Shown here: one piece after another, positions 11,755-23,519 of the stretch
Layout: each line of letters starts with the position of its first letter
Numbering within the stretch: position 1 is the first letter of the stretch
Assembly: GCA_949128115.1 (NCBI GenBank)
Contig: OX421968.1
Span: forward strand, 28,548,877 to 28,612,876
Origin: Anaspis maculata
Lineage: Eukaryota > Arthropoda > Insecta > Coleoptera > Scraptiidae
Direction: 5' to 3'
Length of the DNA: 64,000 nt
Notes under the pieces: generated by a model
What the model was told of the DNA's origin: nothing
The model's database searches: none
The model's input: only the letters and a program-made list of their open reading frames with translations
Made by a program: the position numbers and the translations under genes

Positions 11755-12190
11755 AGGGCACGGATTGTTGCCCGCGCGTTCAAAAATCTTATCAGTAGTA
11801 AGCGGTTTTTTATGTCCTCCAGACGTGAAACGTGGTCAATTAGTACCTATTGCGGTGGAACTATAGGTATTGCGGTTTTCAATCACTGGATGGCCTCAAG
11901 CCTCAACGGATAGGAAATTCTGAAGTCACAATTTCTTGTGTTGAGTGGTCGAAAGCGAACCGAATCAAGCTTCAGTTCAAACATAGACATATTTGGATTG
12001 TGTTTACAAACAAGCGCATTCTATGAATCTCCTCACGAGGCAACTGAGATTGTAATTAAAAGAAATAGTAGTAGCAGTTCTCGCGAGAGTTCCTGTGAAA
12101 TTGGAACGTTTAAATGCACTTGCAAAGCAGGCCACCCCGGGACATGCAAACATATCGCAGCTGTGCCTCTTCGATGCAGCCATTTAAAGT
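11755..12190 (+). pseudogene. Degraded SWIM zinc-finger protein fragment
   Basis: The frame at 11938-12228 contains GLCLQTSAFYESPHEA and then CTCKAGHPGTCKHIAAV, which fits the SWIM signature CxC-x(n)-CxH. SWIM domains bind DNA or protein. In arthropod genomes this arrangement often occurs in multicopy proteins that also carry a YqaJ-type nuclease, and in MULE-like transposases. Just upstream another frame reads NSEVTISCVEWSKANRIK, which looks like the continuation of the same protein one frame away, implying a frameshift near 11970. A possible short first exon starts at the ATG near 11744 (MSDRARIVARAFKNLIS) followed by a GTAAGC donor-like site. No nuclease domain is seen, so it is probably a pseudogene or retained fragment. 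Confidence 0.45.
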
Positions 12191-12519
12191 TCCTATTTTC
12201 AGCGACACTTCCCAGGCTTTTCTCGTAGTCATATTTTCCACAGTGCCGAGTTTGTTTGTCATCTTGACTACCCAACTTGCGTCTTTCGCTTTCGACGGGA
12301 AACGGTGAAAATGTAACTCTTCCTTTTTCCGGTTTCCACAGCGCGACTCGCACTCGGGAACGCAACAAATTCTCCGCCACTTTTTGTCACTATGACAAAA
12401 TCACAAATCTTACCACCTTCCATTCTGATGCCACTTTTGCTTGCCAGTCGTCGTACACGTGCCACTCTTATTTAAAAATGCAATGCTTTCGCAACCGACG
12501 ACACCTAGTATATTCAAGA

Positions 12520-13130
12520 TAATGAAACGTGCGTGGCTCACGTACTTTGTTGGAAAAAATCAACGCCGCGTTAAGTCAGATGGAATCAATTAAAGTCACC
12601 AAACACCGCAACGCTCATAAGAGCCCACACAAATCTGCGGTTGATCCGTGCACAAACGTCGTTTACACGTTGGCCGTCAGATGGCGTATTCGATCTTGAA
12701 ACTCGCCAATAGTCCGATAAAACAGTGCAGCAATAACCTATCGCTGCAAAACGGATGTATTAGCGCCTTCCCAGTTCATGGGTGTCGCTAACATGAAAGT
12801 TTAAGTGACACGAACAAAGCGAGTGTCCGAAAGAGGACCTTCGCGACAAAGAAATTAGCGAGGAACAGTTTCACCTGCATCATACCTATTATTTTACGTT
12901 AACACCATGGCATCATTGAGGACGATTTTCGCTCCATAACTTGGCTAGCCTCAACGCCCATCGAAGGCCTCAACGTAAGCCTGGTTTTTTAGCCTCGCCA
13001 AACGTAGTGGCAGCAGCTATTTGTGGCCGCTTTTTTATTTCCTTTTTTTTTCCGTGATTCGTCATTTTTTATTTTCCTCGTTTTCTAGCCAAACTCACCT
13101 AAATCTTCCATATCTTCCGAACGGGTAAAC
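12520..13130. other. Intergenic stretch, nothing recognised
   Basis: No terminal repeats. The text around 12660-12700 (CAGATGGCGTATTCG) is unremarkable. Confidence 0.4.
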
Positions 13131-13133
13131 ATG

Positions 13134-13268
13134 TTTCACTTCCCCGACCCACCACTCAACAAGGAGGGGAGTGTTGTGAACGCGCTAAAACTTTTTTCGA
13201 GATTTCGACAGATACGAAGGTCCCATATGACGATTAAGACCATTTCCAGAATGATCTCTGTCTGTATG
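13134..13268 (+). repeat. Dispersed repeat shared with 46573-46730
   Basis: Shares CACTTCCCCGACCCACCAC, GTGTTGTGAACGCGCTAAAA and the run into ATGATCTCTGTCTGTATG with 46573-46715. The copy here is cut by the foldback that begins at 13269. The copy at 46573 continues for another ~200 bp, matching 20130-20262 and 20763-20830. Confidence 0.6.
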
Positions 13269-15267
13269 TACCGGGTGGGCCATAAAAAACCGTGCTCGGA
13301 ATTTTTCCTTCCAAAGTTTTTATTTCGCCACCGATTTTATCGAACTTTTCAGCATTGGCTAGCCAATTGAATAGGCTATCACCTCCGTATTTCAAAATGG
13401 CCGACATATCATAATTCAAGATGGCAGAAACAATTGAAAATAGGCCTTCTTTTGTTCTCGTTGCTTTTTATTCAAAGTTACCAGAAAGTCAAAACCAATA
13501 ATGTATTATGAAGGAATAGACCTTTCTTGTCAGTTCAAGACCACAATCAGTAAAATCGTGTCATCTGCTGAGGAGCTATTGCGAGTGGAAGCGAAGCCTA
13601 AGCCTACTTTCCGTTTTTTTTTTTCATTTCCGCATAATTGTTCCAATTTTAGGTATCCTGTCCGCCAATCCGCCATTTGCTCATTTCTCGACCGATTTTC
13701 TCAAATTTGGTATCAATGGCTAGCCAATTGGACAGGCTCTCTTTTTCATATAAGAAAATGACGTACATGTCAAAATCCAAGATGGCGGAAGCAATTGAAA
13801 GTAGAATTTCTTTTCTCCTCCTTTCTTTTTTAACAAAAATTAGCAGAAAGTCAAAATCAATAATTATTATGAAGAAATAGACCTCCCTTGTCAATTCAAG
13901 ACCGCAACCAATCAAATCGGGTCATCTGCTGAGGAGCTACGGCGAGTTGAAGCGAAGCCTACCTGCCGGTTCCTTATTCCCGCATAAATGACCCAAATTT
14001 AGGAATGCTGCCCGCTATATCCTTATTTCCTAATCGTTTTTTTTTTTCAAATTTGGTATCAATGGCTAGCCAATAGGGTAGTGACCACCATTGAAAAATA
14101 TAAAAAAAAATCATACTAATCGAATGTAGAGCCTTAATAACAAGACTACGTTTCGTGAAAATTCGAAAAAAAAAAGTTCCAATTGTCTCAAAATCTGCCT
14201 TGAAAGTGGCTACTTTTGCGAACGATTTCAAATCTACCGAACTGTAAGGCGGGCTGTGACGTTTCAATCTTTTGACAGTAGTGGGGATGACCCCACCTCC
14301 GTTGCCTGTATGTCAGTGTTGACGTTGACGTTTGCCAGCATAACATAACCATTGAAGTCTGATGTAGTGTTGAAATATTCATAAATCATGAAAGATTTTA
14401 CCAACTTTCCATATTTTCAAGCAAAACAACTAAACAACACGAATCACCGCACAGATACACAAAGCGTTAACAATATAACAATCAGCTGTTATGTGCCTTG
14501 ACGGTTGACGCTAGTGCTTTTTGTAGTAAGTTCTGTAGTGTTGTCAAACCTGCTTCTCCGCCTATGAAAGATTGTGACGTCATCGCGCCAAATTTGAAAT
14601 GATCGAAAACTTTCATAATTTTTTTTTACCAAGAAAACTTACGAAAAAAAATCTGTTAACTATATAGCGTCACTTATCAAGAAGTGAACTTTGAAAAAAA
14701 AAAATCGGTTACTACCCTATTGGACAGGCTGCCATTTTCATATAAGAAAATGGCCAATATGTCAAAATTAAAGATGACAGAAACTATTGAAAATGGGCCT
14801 TATTCGTTCTTGTTGGAATAGAAAAACGAAAAGTAGGCTTCGCTTCAACTGGCCGTAGCTCTTCAGCAGATGGCCCGATTTGATTGGTTGCGATCTTAAA
14901 TTGTCGTGGAAGGTCTATTCCTCCACAATAATCAATGGTTTTGACTTTCTGCTAATTTTTATTAAAAAGCAATGAGGACGAAAGAAATTCTATATTCAAT
15001 TGCTGCCACCATCTTGGATTTTTGACAGGTCGGTCATTTTGTTTTATGAAAAAGGTAGCCTGTCCAATTGGCTAGCCATTGATACCAAATTTGAGAAAAT
15101 CGGTTGAGAAATGAGCATATGGCGGATTCGCGGGCAGGATTTGAAATACGGAAATGATGGCCTATTCAATTGGCTCTCCAGTGCTGAAAAGCTCGATGAA
15201 ATCGGTGGAGGAATAAAAATTTTAGAAGGAAAAATTCAGAGCACGGTTTTTTATGGCTTACCCGGTA
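13269..15267. mobile_element. 2.0 kb foldback element
   Basis: Left end TACCGGGTGGGCCATAAAAA and right end TTTTTTATGGCTTACCCGGTA. Arms of about 0.8 and 0.55 kb contain internally duplicated segments marked by TGGCTAGCCAATTGGACAG. Peptides from 13234-13419 (-) and 15111-15356 (+) match (NWLANAEKFDKIGGEIKTLE) because the arms mirror each other. A 644-bp MITE (14075-14718) sits at the centre. Confidence 0.65.
14075..14718. mobile_element. MITE with AGGGTAGT termini inside the foldback
   Basis: Left terminus AGGGTAGTGACC, right terminus GGTTACTACCCT. The host repeat is known uninterrupted elsewhere in the foldback as GCCAATTGG. Here it reads GCCAAT, element, ATTGG, so the exact duplication is AT (14073-14074 and 14719-14720). 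Taking the first base as target gives TA instead, but then the empty site would not match the other copies. Internal part is unique sequence with no ORF of note. Confidence 0.65.
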
Positions 15268-15732
15268 TACAGGGTGGTCCAGTTTTTGATACATTAATTT
15301 TGAGAGATGATAGACAATCAAAAAATAAGGGGACTTTCCCGAAAAAATATTCATAAAATTTTTAACCCCACCCCCCTTCTTCCCAAAGTTCTCTGAGTGT
15401 CCAGTTTAATATTCTTGACCTCTGAATTCTCTTCAATGCAGAGAATGAAAATTTTGTTGATATTTCATTTTGAAAGAGAATTCAATTCTTTCCAATTTGA
15501 TGTATCACAAGGTAGGTGGTGTCATTTGAAATTTCAAAGTTGAGGTGAGTGGCGGCAAGAGGGCTGAAGGTAGAAATTTGCCAATGTATGTTTTAGATGT
15601 CCCCCTCAATATAAAAATCGACCTGTTTTTTGCTCGAAGAAAAATATTGACTAGGAATCAGGAGTTATTGCAGGTGGATAGTTTTCAAATGATCACCCGG
15701 TATACAATTTACGTGGGTGCGACAATTTGTGA

Positions 15733-16065
15733 AAAATATGTAAATACTTTATAAAAAATACCAAAAAAGCTGGAGAAGCAGCACGTCTTCGAGAAAATTC
15801 AAAAAAATCCAAGTATATAACGGCAGACACTTCGTTCCATTTCGTACCAATCGCCATAGAAACCCTTGGTCCTTGGGGAGAGGAAGCAAAGAAGTTGATA
15901 AGCGAAATTGGCATGAAGATCAGAGGAGTCAAAAATGAAGCTAAATCAACCGCATACTTGACACAAAGAATAAGCCTAGCAGTTCAACGTGGCAATGCTG
16001 CTTCAATTCTTGGCACCATGCCTCATTCTGACGTGGGATTAGCTGAAATTTTCTATATTTTATAA
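15733..16065 (+). pseudogene. C-terminal fragment of a reverse-transcriptase-associated protein
   Basis: A frame of 110 codons, open after a TGA at 15730-15732 and ending at TAA 16063-16065, with no ATG near its start. Marks are SKYITADTSFHFVPIAIETL, LGPWGEEAKKLISEIGMKI and RISLAVQRGNAASILGTM. This pattern (FVPIAIETxGxxG, then an LxxAxQRGNAxSxLG ending) is the conserved C-terminus of uncharacterised retroelement proteins found in many invertebrates. A polyadenylation-like AATAAA follows near 16099. The reverse transcriptase itself is absent, so this is a truncated relic, perhaps a last exon. It may belong with the N-terminal-type fragment at 8345-8599, though they are on opposite strands. Confidence 0.5.
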
Positions 16066-16227
16066 TTTTATCTTCACGATTTTTACCTCGATTTTCAATA
16101 AACATATTTTCTTGAGAAAAATTTACGTGGGGAGACAGATTTTTTATACAACTTTATTACCACTCTCAAGTGCCTAAAATCCAAGGAAACTCATGACTTC
16201 TCTACTAGTCGGGGTGCTACGATTTTG

Positions 16228-18507
16228 AATACCGCAAATTAATTAGACGGGATGCCCTTTGGCATGATAACTACTCATACCAAGGTGATTAATTTTCTCC
16301 AAGGATGCGTCAACATTTCCCACTCAGAAAAAAGATGGCGACGATTTTTGACAGGACCTGAATTTTTGTAAAACATAGGCATGTGGGATATCTTTTCTTA
16401 CTAATTTTGACCTCCTGAACACGAATATCGAGTTTATTTTCACATTAGAAATCAAATCGACCCCATATTTGACATCCGAAAACCGCAAAAATAGCAGACT
16501 CTCGCTTATTTTCGAATTGAAAATTTTGTGTGCCATTTACAGCGATTTCCAGCCTTGAGCTCGTTAAATGGATCTCACAAAACAAGTTAACAGTGTAAGT
16601 TCTGCAAAATAACTCTACAAACATCGCCAGGGTGCGCCCCAAAACATACAAAATATGGGCTCTGGGAGCACATTTTTCTGCGGCTGATTTAAGGAATGTA
16701 AGTGTGAAATGGAAAATGTTTTGTAATATATTTTACTGTTTTATATAGTAAACTTACATATACTAGGATTTATCAAAATAAACTGACAATTCCAGATAAA
16801 AACAGAAAAAATATATTTTCATGATTTGTTGATGAAATAAATTTTTTCAATAAATACTAAGAAACGTAGCTTTGATTTTGATGATGTTTTTCATCCAGGT
16901 AAGATACCTTTTTCACCTGAAACAACCACCTTAGCTCAAAGCTTCGGTATAGCGACTCATAATTGAAACATTTTCGTCAGACTTGCGGTTGCCAAACATC
17001 AGAAAAGCGTCTTTTGATTTCGAAGTTTTGTCTTTACACTTGTTTTGCAATGCAACATACGGCTGATGGTGAATCTTTGGTTCAACGTTTTCTAGAGTAT
17101 TTCTATCTCGCCCATGAACTCATTCAGGTGTCTAGAAATTTTCGGACTGGATATGCACCAATGGCGAAGGGCAGTAGGATCTCCAGTGTTATTACCAATT
17201 TAAAATTTGTGGTCTTGGTGTGTTGGAATTTTCGAGAATGGAAGTATAGTGTTATCAGGGAAAGCGCAAAAATACCTAGGAGGTGAACAGGCATAGAAAA
17301 CGGACGTGGAGAACATATGAAAAAGTGATCAGGTAAGCACCAAGACCTTTTCAACATTACAACTCTTATTTGGCAACTATAGTACCTATAATACATGGTG
17401 TATGTTTTCATGCTCTTTGGCTTGTCCACGTCCTAGACGTTTTTGAGCCTCCATTTAGAGCTCATTACTTTCATTATCGCAAAATTCTGACACACACACG
17501 ACAACAAATTTCAAGTTGGTGCCATAAGAATACGAATAACACTGAAGATCCTACTGACATTTGTCGTTGGTGCATACCTATCCAGTCCAGAAGTTTCTAG
17601 ACACCTTGAATGAGTTCACGGGCGAGACAGAAAACTTTAAGCCAAAGCTTAACCATCAGCCGTATATGTTGCACTCCAGAACAAGTTCAAAGAAGGACTT
17701 TCTGGAAAAAGGAATTATTAAAAGACGCTTTTCTAATGTTCGGCAATCGCGGATCTGACAAAAATGTTTTATATTGTATGAAACTTTGAGCTACGGTGAT
17801 TGTTCCAGGTGAGAAAGGTCTCTTGATGTATTTACTTTGATGAAAAACATCATCAAAATCAAAGCTACGTTTTTTGGTATCAGTTGTACCTGTCATAAAA
17901 AAAGTTATGGACCAATCATGAAAATTTGTTTTTACGATATTTTGTTTCAAATTGCCTTGTCGATATATGCTTGGCATGTGTTAGCTTATATATTAAACAG
18001 TAAAACATATTGCACAACATTCTTCCTTTCACACTAACATTCCCCAACCAGCCGCAGCAAAGTGTGCTCCTAGCGCCCATTTTTGGTATGATTTGAGGCG
18101 TACCCTGGCGATGTTAGAAAAGTTATTTTGCAGAACTTATACTGTTAACTTGTTCTATGGGATCTATACAGCCAGCTCAAGGCTGGAAATCGCCGTTGAT
18201 GAAACACAAAATTTTCAGCTCAAAAATTAGCGACAGTCTGCTATTTTTGCGGTTTTCAGATGTGAAATATGAGGTCAAGTTGATCTCTGAAGGAAAAATA
18301 AACTCCATATTCGTATTCAGGAGGTCAAAATTAGTGAGAAAACATGTGCCACACGCATATGTTTTATAAGAAATTAGCTCCTGTCAAAAATCGTCGCCAT
18401 CTTTTTTCTGAGTGGGAAATGTTGACGCATCCTTGGAGAAAATTAGTCACCTTGGTGTAAGTAGTCATCATACCAAAGGGCATCCCGTCTAATTCATTTG
18501 CGGTATT
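16228..18507. mobile_element. 2.3 kb foldback element
   Basis: Ends AATACCGCAAATTAATTAGA and TCTAATTCATTTGCGGTATT. Arms meet near 17360. Mirror-image ORFs 16324-16536 (-) and 18157-18369 (+) encode similar peptides (LLFLRFSDVKY, FVFRRSKLVRK). Arms are about 85-90% identical and become weaker toward the centre. No target duplication is obvious. A piece of the arm (CTCCTGAACACGAATATCG) recurs at 59230, outside the element. Confidence 0.7.
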
Positions 18508-18713
18508 TTGCCATTTTATGTCGCGTACCACACCGACTATACTGAAATAAGTTCTCTAGGTGTTTGAGGTTGATAATCCGGGGAAAAAAACAAAGCCAAG
18601 GCACCTGATAAAGGTAAAATTAATGATAATAATGTGTGACCCACGAGTTAAAAGTCAATGATGAGTTGATAAACCACCATTTTTGCTGACAAACAAGAAG
18701 TTTTCAGTGGTGG

Positions 18714-19217
18714 AAGCACGCCGTCAATAATAATAATAATAAATAATAATAAAGCGACTTCATTCGGCGAAGTTTAGCTCAAAGCTACTCTAACACTTAA
18801 CCGAACCTTCAATCGGTTACGAAATTCGTGTTCGTATACGAATTTTGCTAGCACGCCACTTTCATGTTTCGTAAATAGTGAATATCGCCCAATCCTCGCG
18901 TATCGACCGTAAAAATCGACCAGTCCCTTGCGTATCCTACCCACAGCCGTGCCTATACACAGCCCGCAAGCTCCGTACAAATACGAAAACCTTAGGTTTT
19001 GCGTAAAGTTTCGATCTTTCTTGTCTTTGTCTAGCATAATATAATCTGCATCTTCCCTCTTCGTCGCTGAAATTTTAGCAATATGGCGGCCTCCATCCAC
19101 GGGCACGACTTTTCACGATCGTTTCCGATTGCAAAGACGAATGACAATACGCAAGTTTATACAAAAGAAAATACACAAGCTCCGTATACGAAATTCGTAA
19201 ACAGACGGCGTGCTCCC
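18714..19217. mobile_element. Possible ~500-bp MITE with AGCACGCCGTC termini
   Basis: AGCACGCCGTC at the left end and GACGGCGTGCT at the right end, with further inverted similarity inside (TACGAAATTCGT). An (AAT)n run follows the left end at 18727-18752. No target duplication seen. An ORF of 110 codons inside (18774-19106, minus) has no recognisable features. Confidence 0.45.
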
Positions 19218-20100
19218 CGTACTGGAAACAAAATTTTAGGCTCTTGAAAGTGAGGATTTCAAGATGTTTTTCAAACTTCCAAACCCAGATATCTCGAAAA
19301 TGAAGCCTCTAATGAAAATTTTGCAAGAGTAACTTTTTCTTCTATATTGAACATAGAACTAAGAAATATGAGCAATTTTCAAAAATTTTCAGGGGGTAAA
19401 AATTAAGGGGCAAACAGAAGGGTGTCTCCTATTATATAAGCCCCTTGTAATTTTGATAAAACTTGTCATTATCGGTCGATAGAGGCCTTGTTTACGCGAG
19501 GTTTAAAACTGGTGTTAAGGTCCGTAACATCAATGTTATCGTCCGCATAAACACCTCTAAACGCAAGTTTCGCAACAGCTGTTAAGCTTAGCTAAATGTG
19601 ATTTTAAATTGCATTTAGTAAGCAAACAAGTGTTGGCAATCGCACGTAAACGTCCATGCATATTACGACGCATGTGCAAACCAGAATTAGGTTGGATTTA
19701 TAGCAGATTTATGGGTTGGGTTGGATGTTGGATGACCTGTGAGCACCAGTTAATTAAAATTGCTAATTGATGATTAACCATCTTTTGTTATGATCTCTAG
19801 AAAATGTGGTTATGCTTAAATTTCGTTTTGACATCTCTTTGGAAGATGTCTCCCTGAGCCGCTATTCTTGAATCGTGTGAGAAAAACCACGATTTTAGGC
19901 AACTTCGGAATGGATCGCGTAAACAAGCTCAGAGACTCGCTCAAGTAAACTCTGGTTCAAATTTGAACAAAATCGGTTGAACGGTTCAAAAGTCATGCTT
20001 ATCTATATCTCCGTTATTATGCACTTCTGAATTTTTTCCAGGAAACTGCCCTTTCCTGAAATTTCAAAAAAAATTGATTCTCTATCACCTCTGAAAATCA
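19218..20100. other. Intergenic stretch with repeat scraps
   Basis: Bases 19855-19900 (CCGCTATTCTTGAATCGTGTGAG) reappear inverted near 54830-54865. Bases 20010-20110 are an inverted match to 15275-15360 (TTTTTGATACATTAATTTTG type). No gene. Confidence 0.4.
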
Positions 20101-20262
20101 ATGTATCAAACACTGGATCATCCTGTATGCGTATGTGTAACTTTCCACGATAACAGCCGCAACGTATATCCGATCGACTTGAAATTTGATTCACAAACAT
20201 GGTTTCACCGTCGAATGAGCCTATTAGTTTTTGGCTGTCATCTGTCAAACGGGAGTGTCACT

Positions 20263-20759
20263 TACTACGTTTCCATGGAGAATTGAAATCGATTTGAAAA
20301 CGGTATCGGGATTGAAAACTGCATGTAAACACTTGCAGAACTGTATCCAAATCGATTTGAGTTTCAAGGTCGATTCGGCAAATTCTGGGATCGTATCGGG
20401 ATCGGATCGAAATTACTCATGGAAACCCAATCGGATTGGATCGAAACATCAACAAACAGAAACTGACACATAGCAATGAGTAAAACCGCTGTTCTGGTCG
20501 CATCGAGGGTCGCATTCATATTTGCACCTGTTGTCTGCACTTCTGCCTTCTGCACACTTGCAGTTTGCCGAGTACTTGCACTTTCTTTGATACGTTTAGG
20601 TTGGGATAGTTTTAGGTTAGGGTTAGACTTACATGACAGATATGTAAACAGAATTCAAATCGATTTGAATACCGAGTTCGAACCACTCATGTGAACACTT
20701 CCGTATTCAATCCCGATACCGTTTTCAAATCGATTTCAATTCTCCATGGAAACGTAGTA
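20263..20759. mobile_element. MITE with ACT target duplication
   Basis: Termini TACTACGTTTCCATGGAGAA and TTCTCCATGGAAACGTAGTA, with inverted identity extending ~50 bp (ATCGATTTGAAAACGGTATC). Flanked by ACT at 20260-20262 and 20760-20762. It splits a dispersed repeat whose uninterrupted copy is at 46750-46930, which confirms the insertion. Confidence 0.75.
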
Positions 20760-21053
20760 ACTATCACAACATGACAGAATCTATATCTCACGGAACTTGA
20801 CTTGCGGTACGTCCCCCCCGCGAACCCCTCCTTTTTACGATGCTTGCATTATTTTAAAAAAAATCACCTTGCCCTCCCCCCCATCCGAATCTCTGAATAC
20901 GCCACTGGCGTTCAGTCAGCTTATTTAGCAGCAAGTTTCAATTTTAGCCGTAAGCGCTGCATTGCTTATTGGCTGTTCTCAAGAGGCTGGTTCATAAGAG
21001 CTAATAGGCGTCGCTGCGCTTGCGACTAAAATTAAAACTTGCGGCTAGATAAA

Positions 21054-21545
21054 GGTGCGTTCAGTCAGCTTATTTAGTCGCTGTTTTAGTTTTAGTCGTT
21101 GTCGTAAGAGAGAAGAGCGTTCATACAGCAAGATTTAGTCGTAAGAATTGACCAATAGGAGCTCGAATGATACTGCGCGAACCTTCATCTTCATACGGTC
21201 CGTGTTCATAATGGGTAGTATTAATATAAAAACTCGTAAAAAAATAAGCATAAATAAGTATTTGCTTACATTTATGAGGAGTACAACTCCTCTGAAATCG
21301 AAGCAAATGCTTATTTTTTTTTTATTGATACATACAACCCATTACCATCACCATCCATGCTCATACCTTATACCGGTAATTACGCAACCTGCAAGTCGGC
21401 ATCATACGACAAAGTTCGGAATTCTTACGACTAAAATTAAAACTAAAACTCTGTATGAACGCCGCGCATATGACGCGTGCTTTCTACTTTCAAATTTACG
21501 ACAACGACTACGACTAAAACTAAAACCAAGCTGACTGAACCCACC
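21054..21545. mobile_element. MITE with GTTCAGTCAGCTTA termini, carrying a nested MITE
   Basis: Left GCGTTCAGTCAGCTTATTTA and right AAGCTGACTGAACCCACC, with internal TTTTAGTCG / CGACTAAAA pairs. A related partial copy precedes it at 20905-21050. The 132-bp MITE at 21211-21342 is inserted inside. Confidence 0.6.
21211..21342. mobile_element. ~130-bp hairpin MITE, copy 2, TA target
   Basis: Starts ATGGGTAGTATTAATA and ends ACAACCCAT, flanked by TA at 21209-21210 and 21343-21344. Same family as 8161-8288, sharing the internal AAATAAGCATAAATAAG / AAGCAAATGCTTATTTTT stems. Confidence 0.75.
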
Positions 21546-21579
21546 TTAAGCTGACTAAATCCACCCTTACCCTTACCTC

Positions 21580-21580
<1 letters not shown>

Positions 21581-21629
<49 letters not shown>
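21581..21629. repeat. (TAT)n microsatellite
   Basis: About 16 uninterrupted TAT units. Confidence 0.95.
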
Positions 21630-21630
<1 letters not shown>

Positions 21631-21690
21631 GTATTTCCAACGACAGATTTGAATAAACAAACAAACAAACAAGAAACAGATTTGCAATAA

Positions 21691-21738
21691 GAAAATGCGC
21701 TATTGCGACTCATGCACGTGAGGGGATTTCCATTTGTT
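21691..21738 (+). repeat. Dispersed hairpin motif, copy 3
   Basis: GAAAATGCGCTATTGCGACT followed by CATGCACGTGAGGGG and a T-rich tail. Confidence 0.6.
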
Positions 21739-21934
21739 TTCTTGTAAGTATGTAATCAGAATCACTCTTTGGTTGCTAGCAGTCATGTCATAACTGGACA
21801 TAATAAGGACATTGCAAGCATTTATTATGAGTACCTATGTGTTTCACCTCCTGCACCCCAGCATACTCTTGATGGATAGCTATTAGTTTTGAGAACTTTA
21901 CTAGGCAACATCGTGTCTAAATAACGATAGGACC

Positions 21935-22023
21935 CTAATTAACATCTTGCGTTTACTGATCCTTCATAAAAGAAGTGCGCTACTGAGCCTCACGCCCGTG
22001 AAGGCACATTCACTTGTTTCTAG
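21935..22023 (+). repeat. Dispersed hairpin motif, copy 4, with upstream AACATCTTGCG block
   Basis: AATTAACATCTTGCGTTTAC, then GAAGTGCGCTACTGAGCCTC, ACGCCCGTGAAGGC and CACTTGTTTCTAG. This copy ends CTAG about 14 bases after the stem, the arrangement expected at a Helitron 3' end. Other copies lack CTAG. Confidence 0.6.
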
Positions 22024-22930
22024 TATATCTGGTGCTGCAATTATGAATGATACAACTGAGTATTTTCAACCCGTGTTCAGAGATAATTAACGTCTATAAT
22101 ATCATGCTGAAGCAAAAAATCTGTAGTAAAGCTAGAGGTACAGCAAACACGTATTATCCTGATATTTTTCTTTGGTCTGTGTTCATATAGGATTGAAATA
22201 ATGTAAAAAGTGGGTGATGGAATGAGCTGTAATTACCATAAACACAACACGATTCATTTGAATGTCCCGAGAGCTACCCAAGCTTGAGGTTGCAAAATTT
22301 TAACGGCGGTAAATTATTGAGGTTGAGGAGTGACTATTGTTATTATGTTGCGGTTTCGCAAGAACTAAAAGTCAAACTACGCAAAGGCGAAATTCAATTT
22401 GATTGTTATCAACAACTGTATCATTTCAGGTGTAGTGTAGTTGCGCGGTTAAGCGACATGAATTGTGCGAACCCTACAATTTTTGATGCCGCGATGCCAC
22501 ATGGCAAAATTCGGCCCAATCTATGTTAAACAGGACGGGAGACGTAGTACCAAATCATAGCGAGTTTTCGAACTATTTCGAAAACATCAAATGGCTCTTC
22601 GTGCAAGCCCTGTCTTCCAATTTCAGAGAAAGGCCTCCACGAAAGGACTATCAAAAGTGCGAACTTGCGCATGAAAAGAGTCTTGGGAAAAGCCTCGCTA
22701 ACGTTCGAGGAAATGAACACCTTTTTGATTTGCATTGAAAAGCAATCCTTAGTTTCCGTCCGTTATGCCCCCTTATCAACGATTCCAACGACTGCCAAGC
22801 CCGAACTCTTTCTCACCTTTTGATTGGTGAACCCTTTGTAGCAACCGCGGAATACGAACGAACGGGGTAACGGGGTTACCAGAAAACCGTCTGCATGACC
22901 CTTAGCTCTCTCCTGGAATAGCCAGGGACC
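22024..22930. other. Intergenic stretch, nothing recognised
   Basis: Short ORFs at 22284-22529 and 22523-22738 show no known motif. No inverted termini. Confidence 0.4.
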
Positions 22931-23065
22931 CAGGGGCCCTATTCTTGAAACGGGTAACAAAGTTCTCATGCGATGTTGCTATGCAAGGAAAGCTATGATT
23001 AGTCCTTGCCTAGCAACTACACAATCATGTGAACTCTGTTCCCCGTTCCAAGAATAGGGCCCCTG
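22931..23065. mobile_element. 135-bp hairpin MITE with CAGGGGCCC termini
   Basis: CAGGGGCCCTATTCTTG at the left is matched by CAAGAATAGGGCCCCTG at the right, and most of the interior pairs. CAGGGG-type ends are usual for hAT elements, but no 8-bp duplication is visible, so the assignment is tentative. Confidence 0.7.
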
Positions 23066-23448
23066 GTGCCACTACTGCCACTGTGGTTGAAGTGGAGACA
23101 CATCACTGCTAACCAGCTGGCTTCCGGAACCCATGGTGCAGGGTGCTTGTCAGCTAAGACAATCTTCCACCTCTTATGTGGGAATTAGGACGTCTCCTGG
23201 AGGTCAACCCGTTCAGACTATTTGACGCGCGTGGCCACCATTAAAACGTCATCCATCCAGCGTCATCAAACGGTCAATGCGAAAGCTGGCGATTCTTCCC
23301 ATCGAAGATGGAAAGTGAACTGAGAGAAAAACTGAGAAAATGGGAGCGAAGTGTCGTTCAAGAAAAATATTGGCTTCGTTTTCACCTCTTGTGATAACAT
23401 TTTTAGCGCATTTTCCATCTTGATGAAAATCGCTATTGCAACCGCTTT
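23066..23448. other. Intergenic stretch leading into a simple repeat
   Basis: No gene. Ends with TTTTTAGCGCATTTTCCATC, the same lead-in seen before the (GTCC)n near 30038 and the tandem array near 4195. Confidence 0.4.
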
Positions 23449-23498
23449 GTCCGTCCGTCCGTCCGTCCGTCCGTCCGTCCGTCCGTCCGTCCGTCCGT
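23449..23498. repeat. (GTCC)n microsatellite
   Basis: About 12 uninterrupted GTCC units. Confidence 0.95.
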
Positions 23499-23519
23499 TC
23501 CTCGAACTCCCCCTAAACT

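Noticed and set aside
22931..23065. GC-rich hairpin as a transcription terminator or structured RNA gene
   Set aside because: Perfect terminal repeats CAGGGGCCC and full-length pairing fit a MITE better, and there is no adjacent gene.
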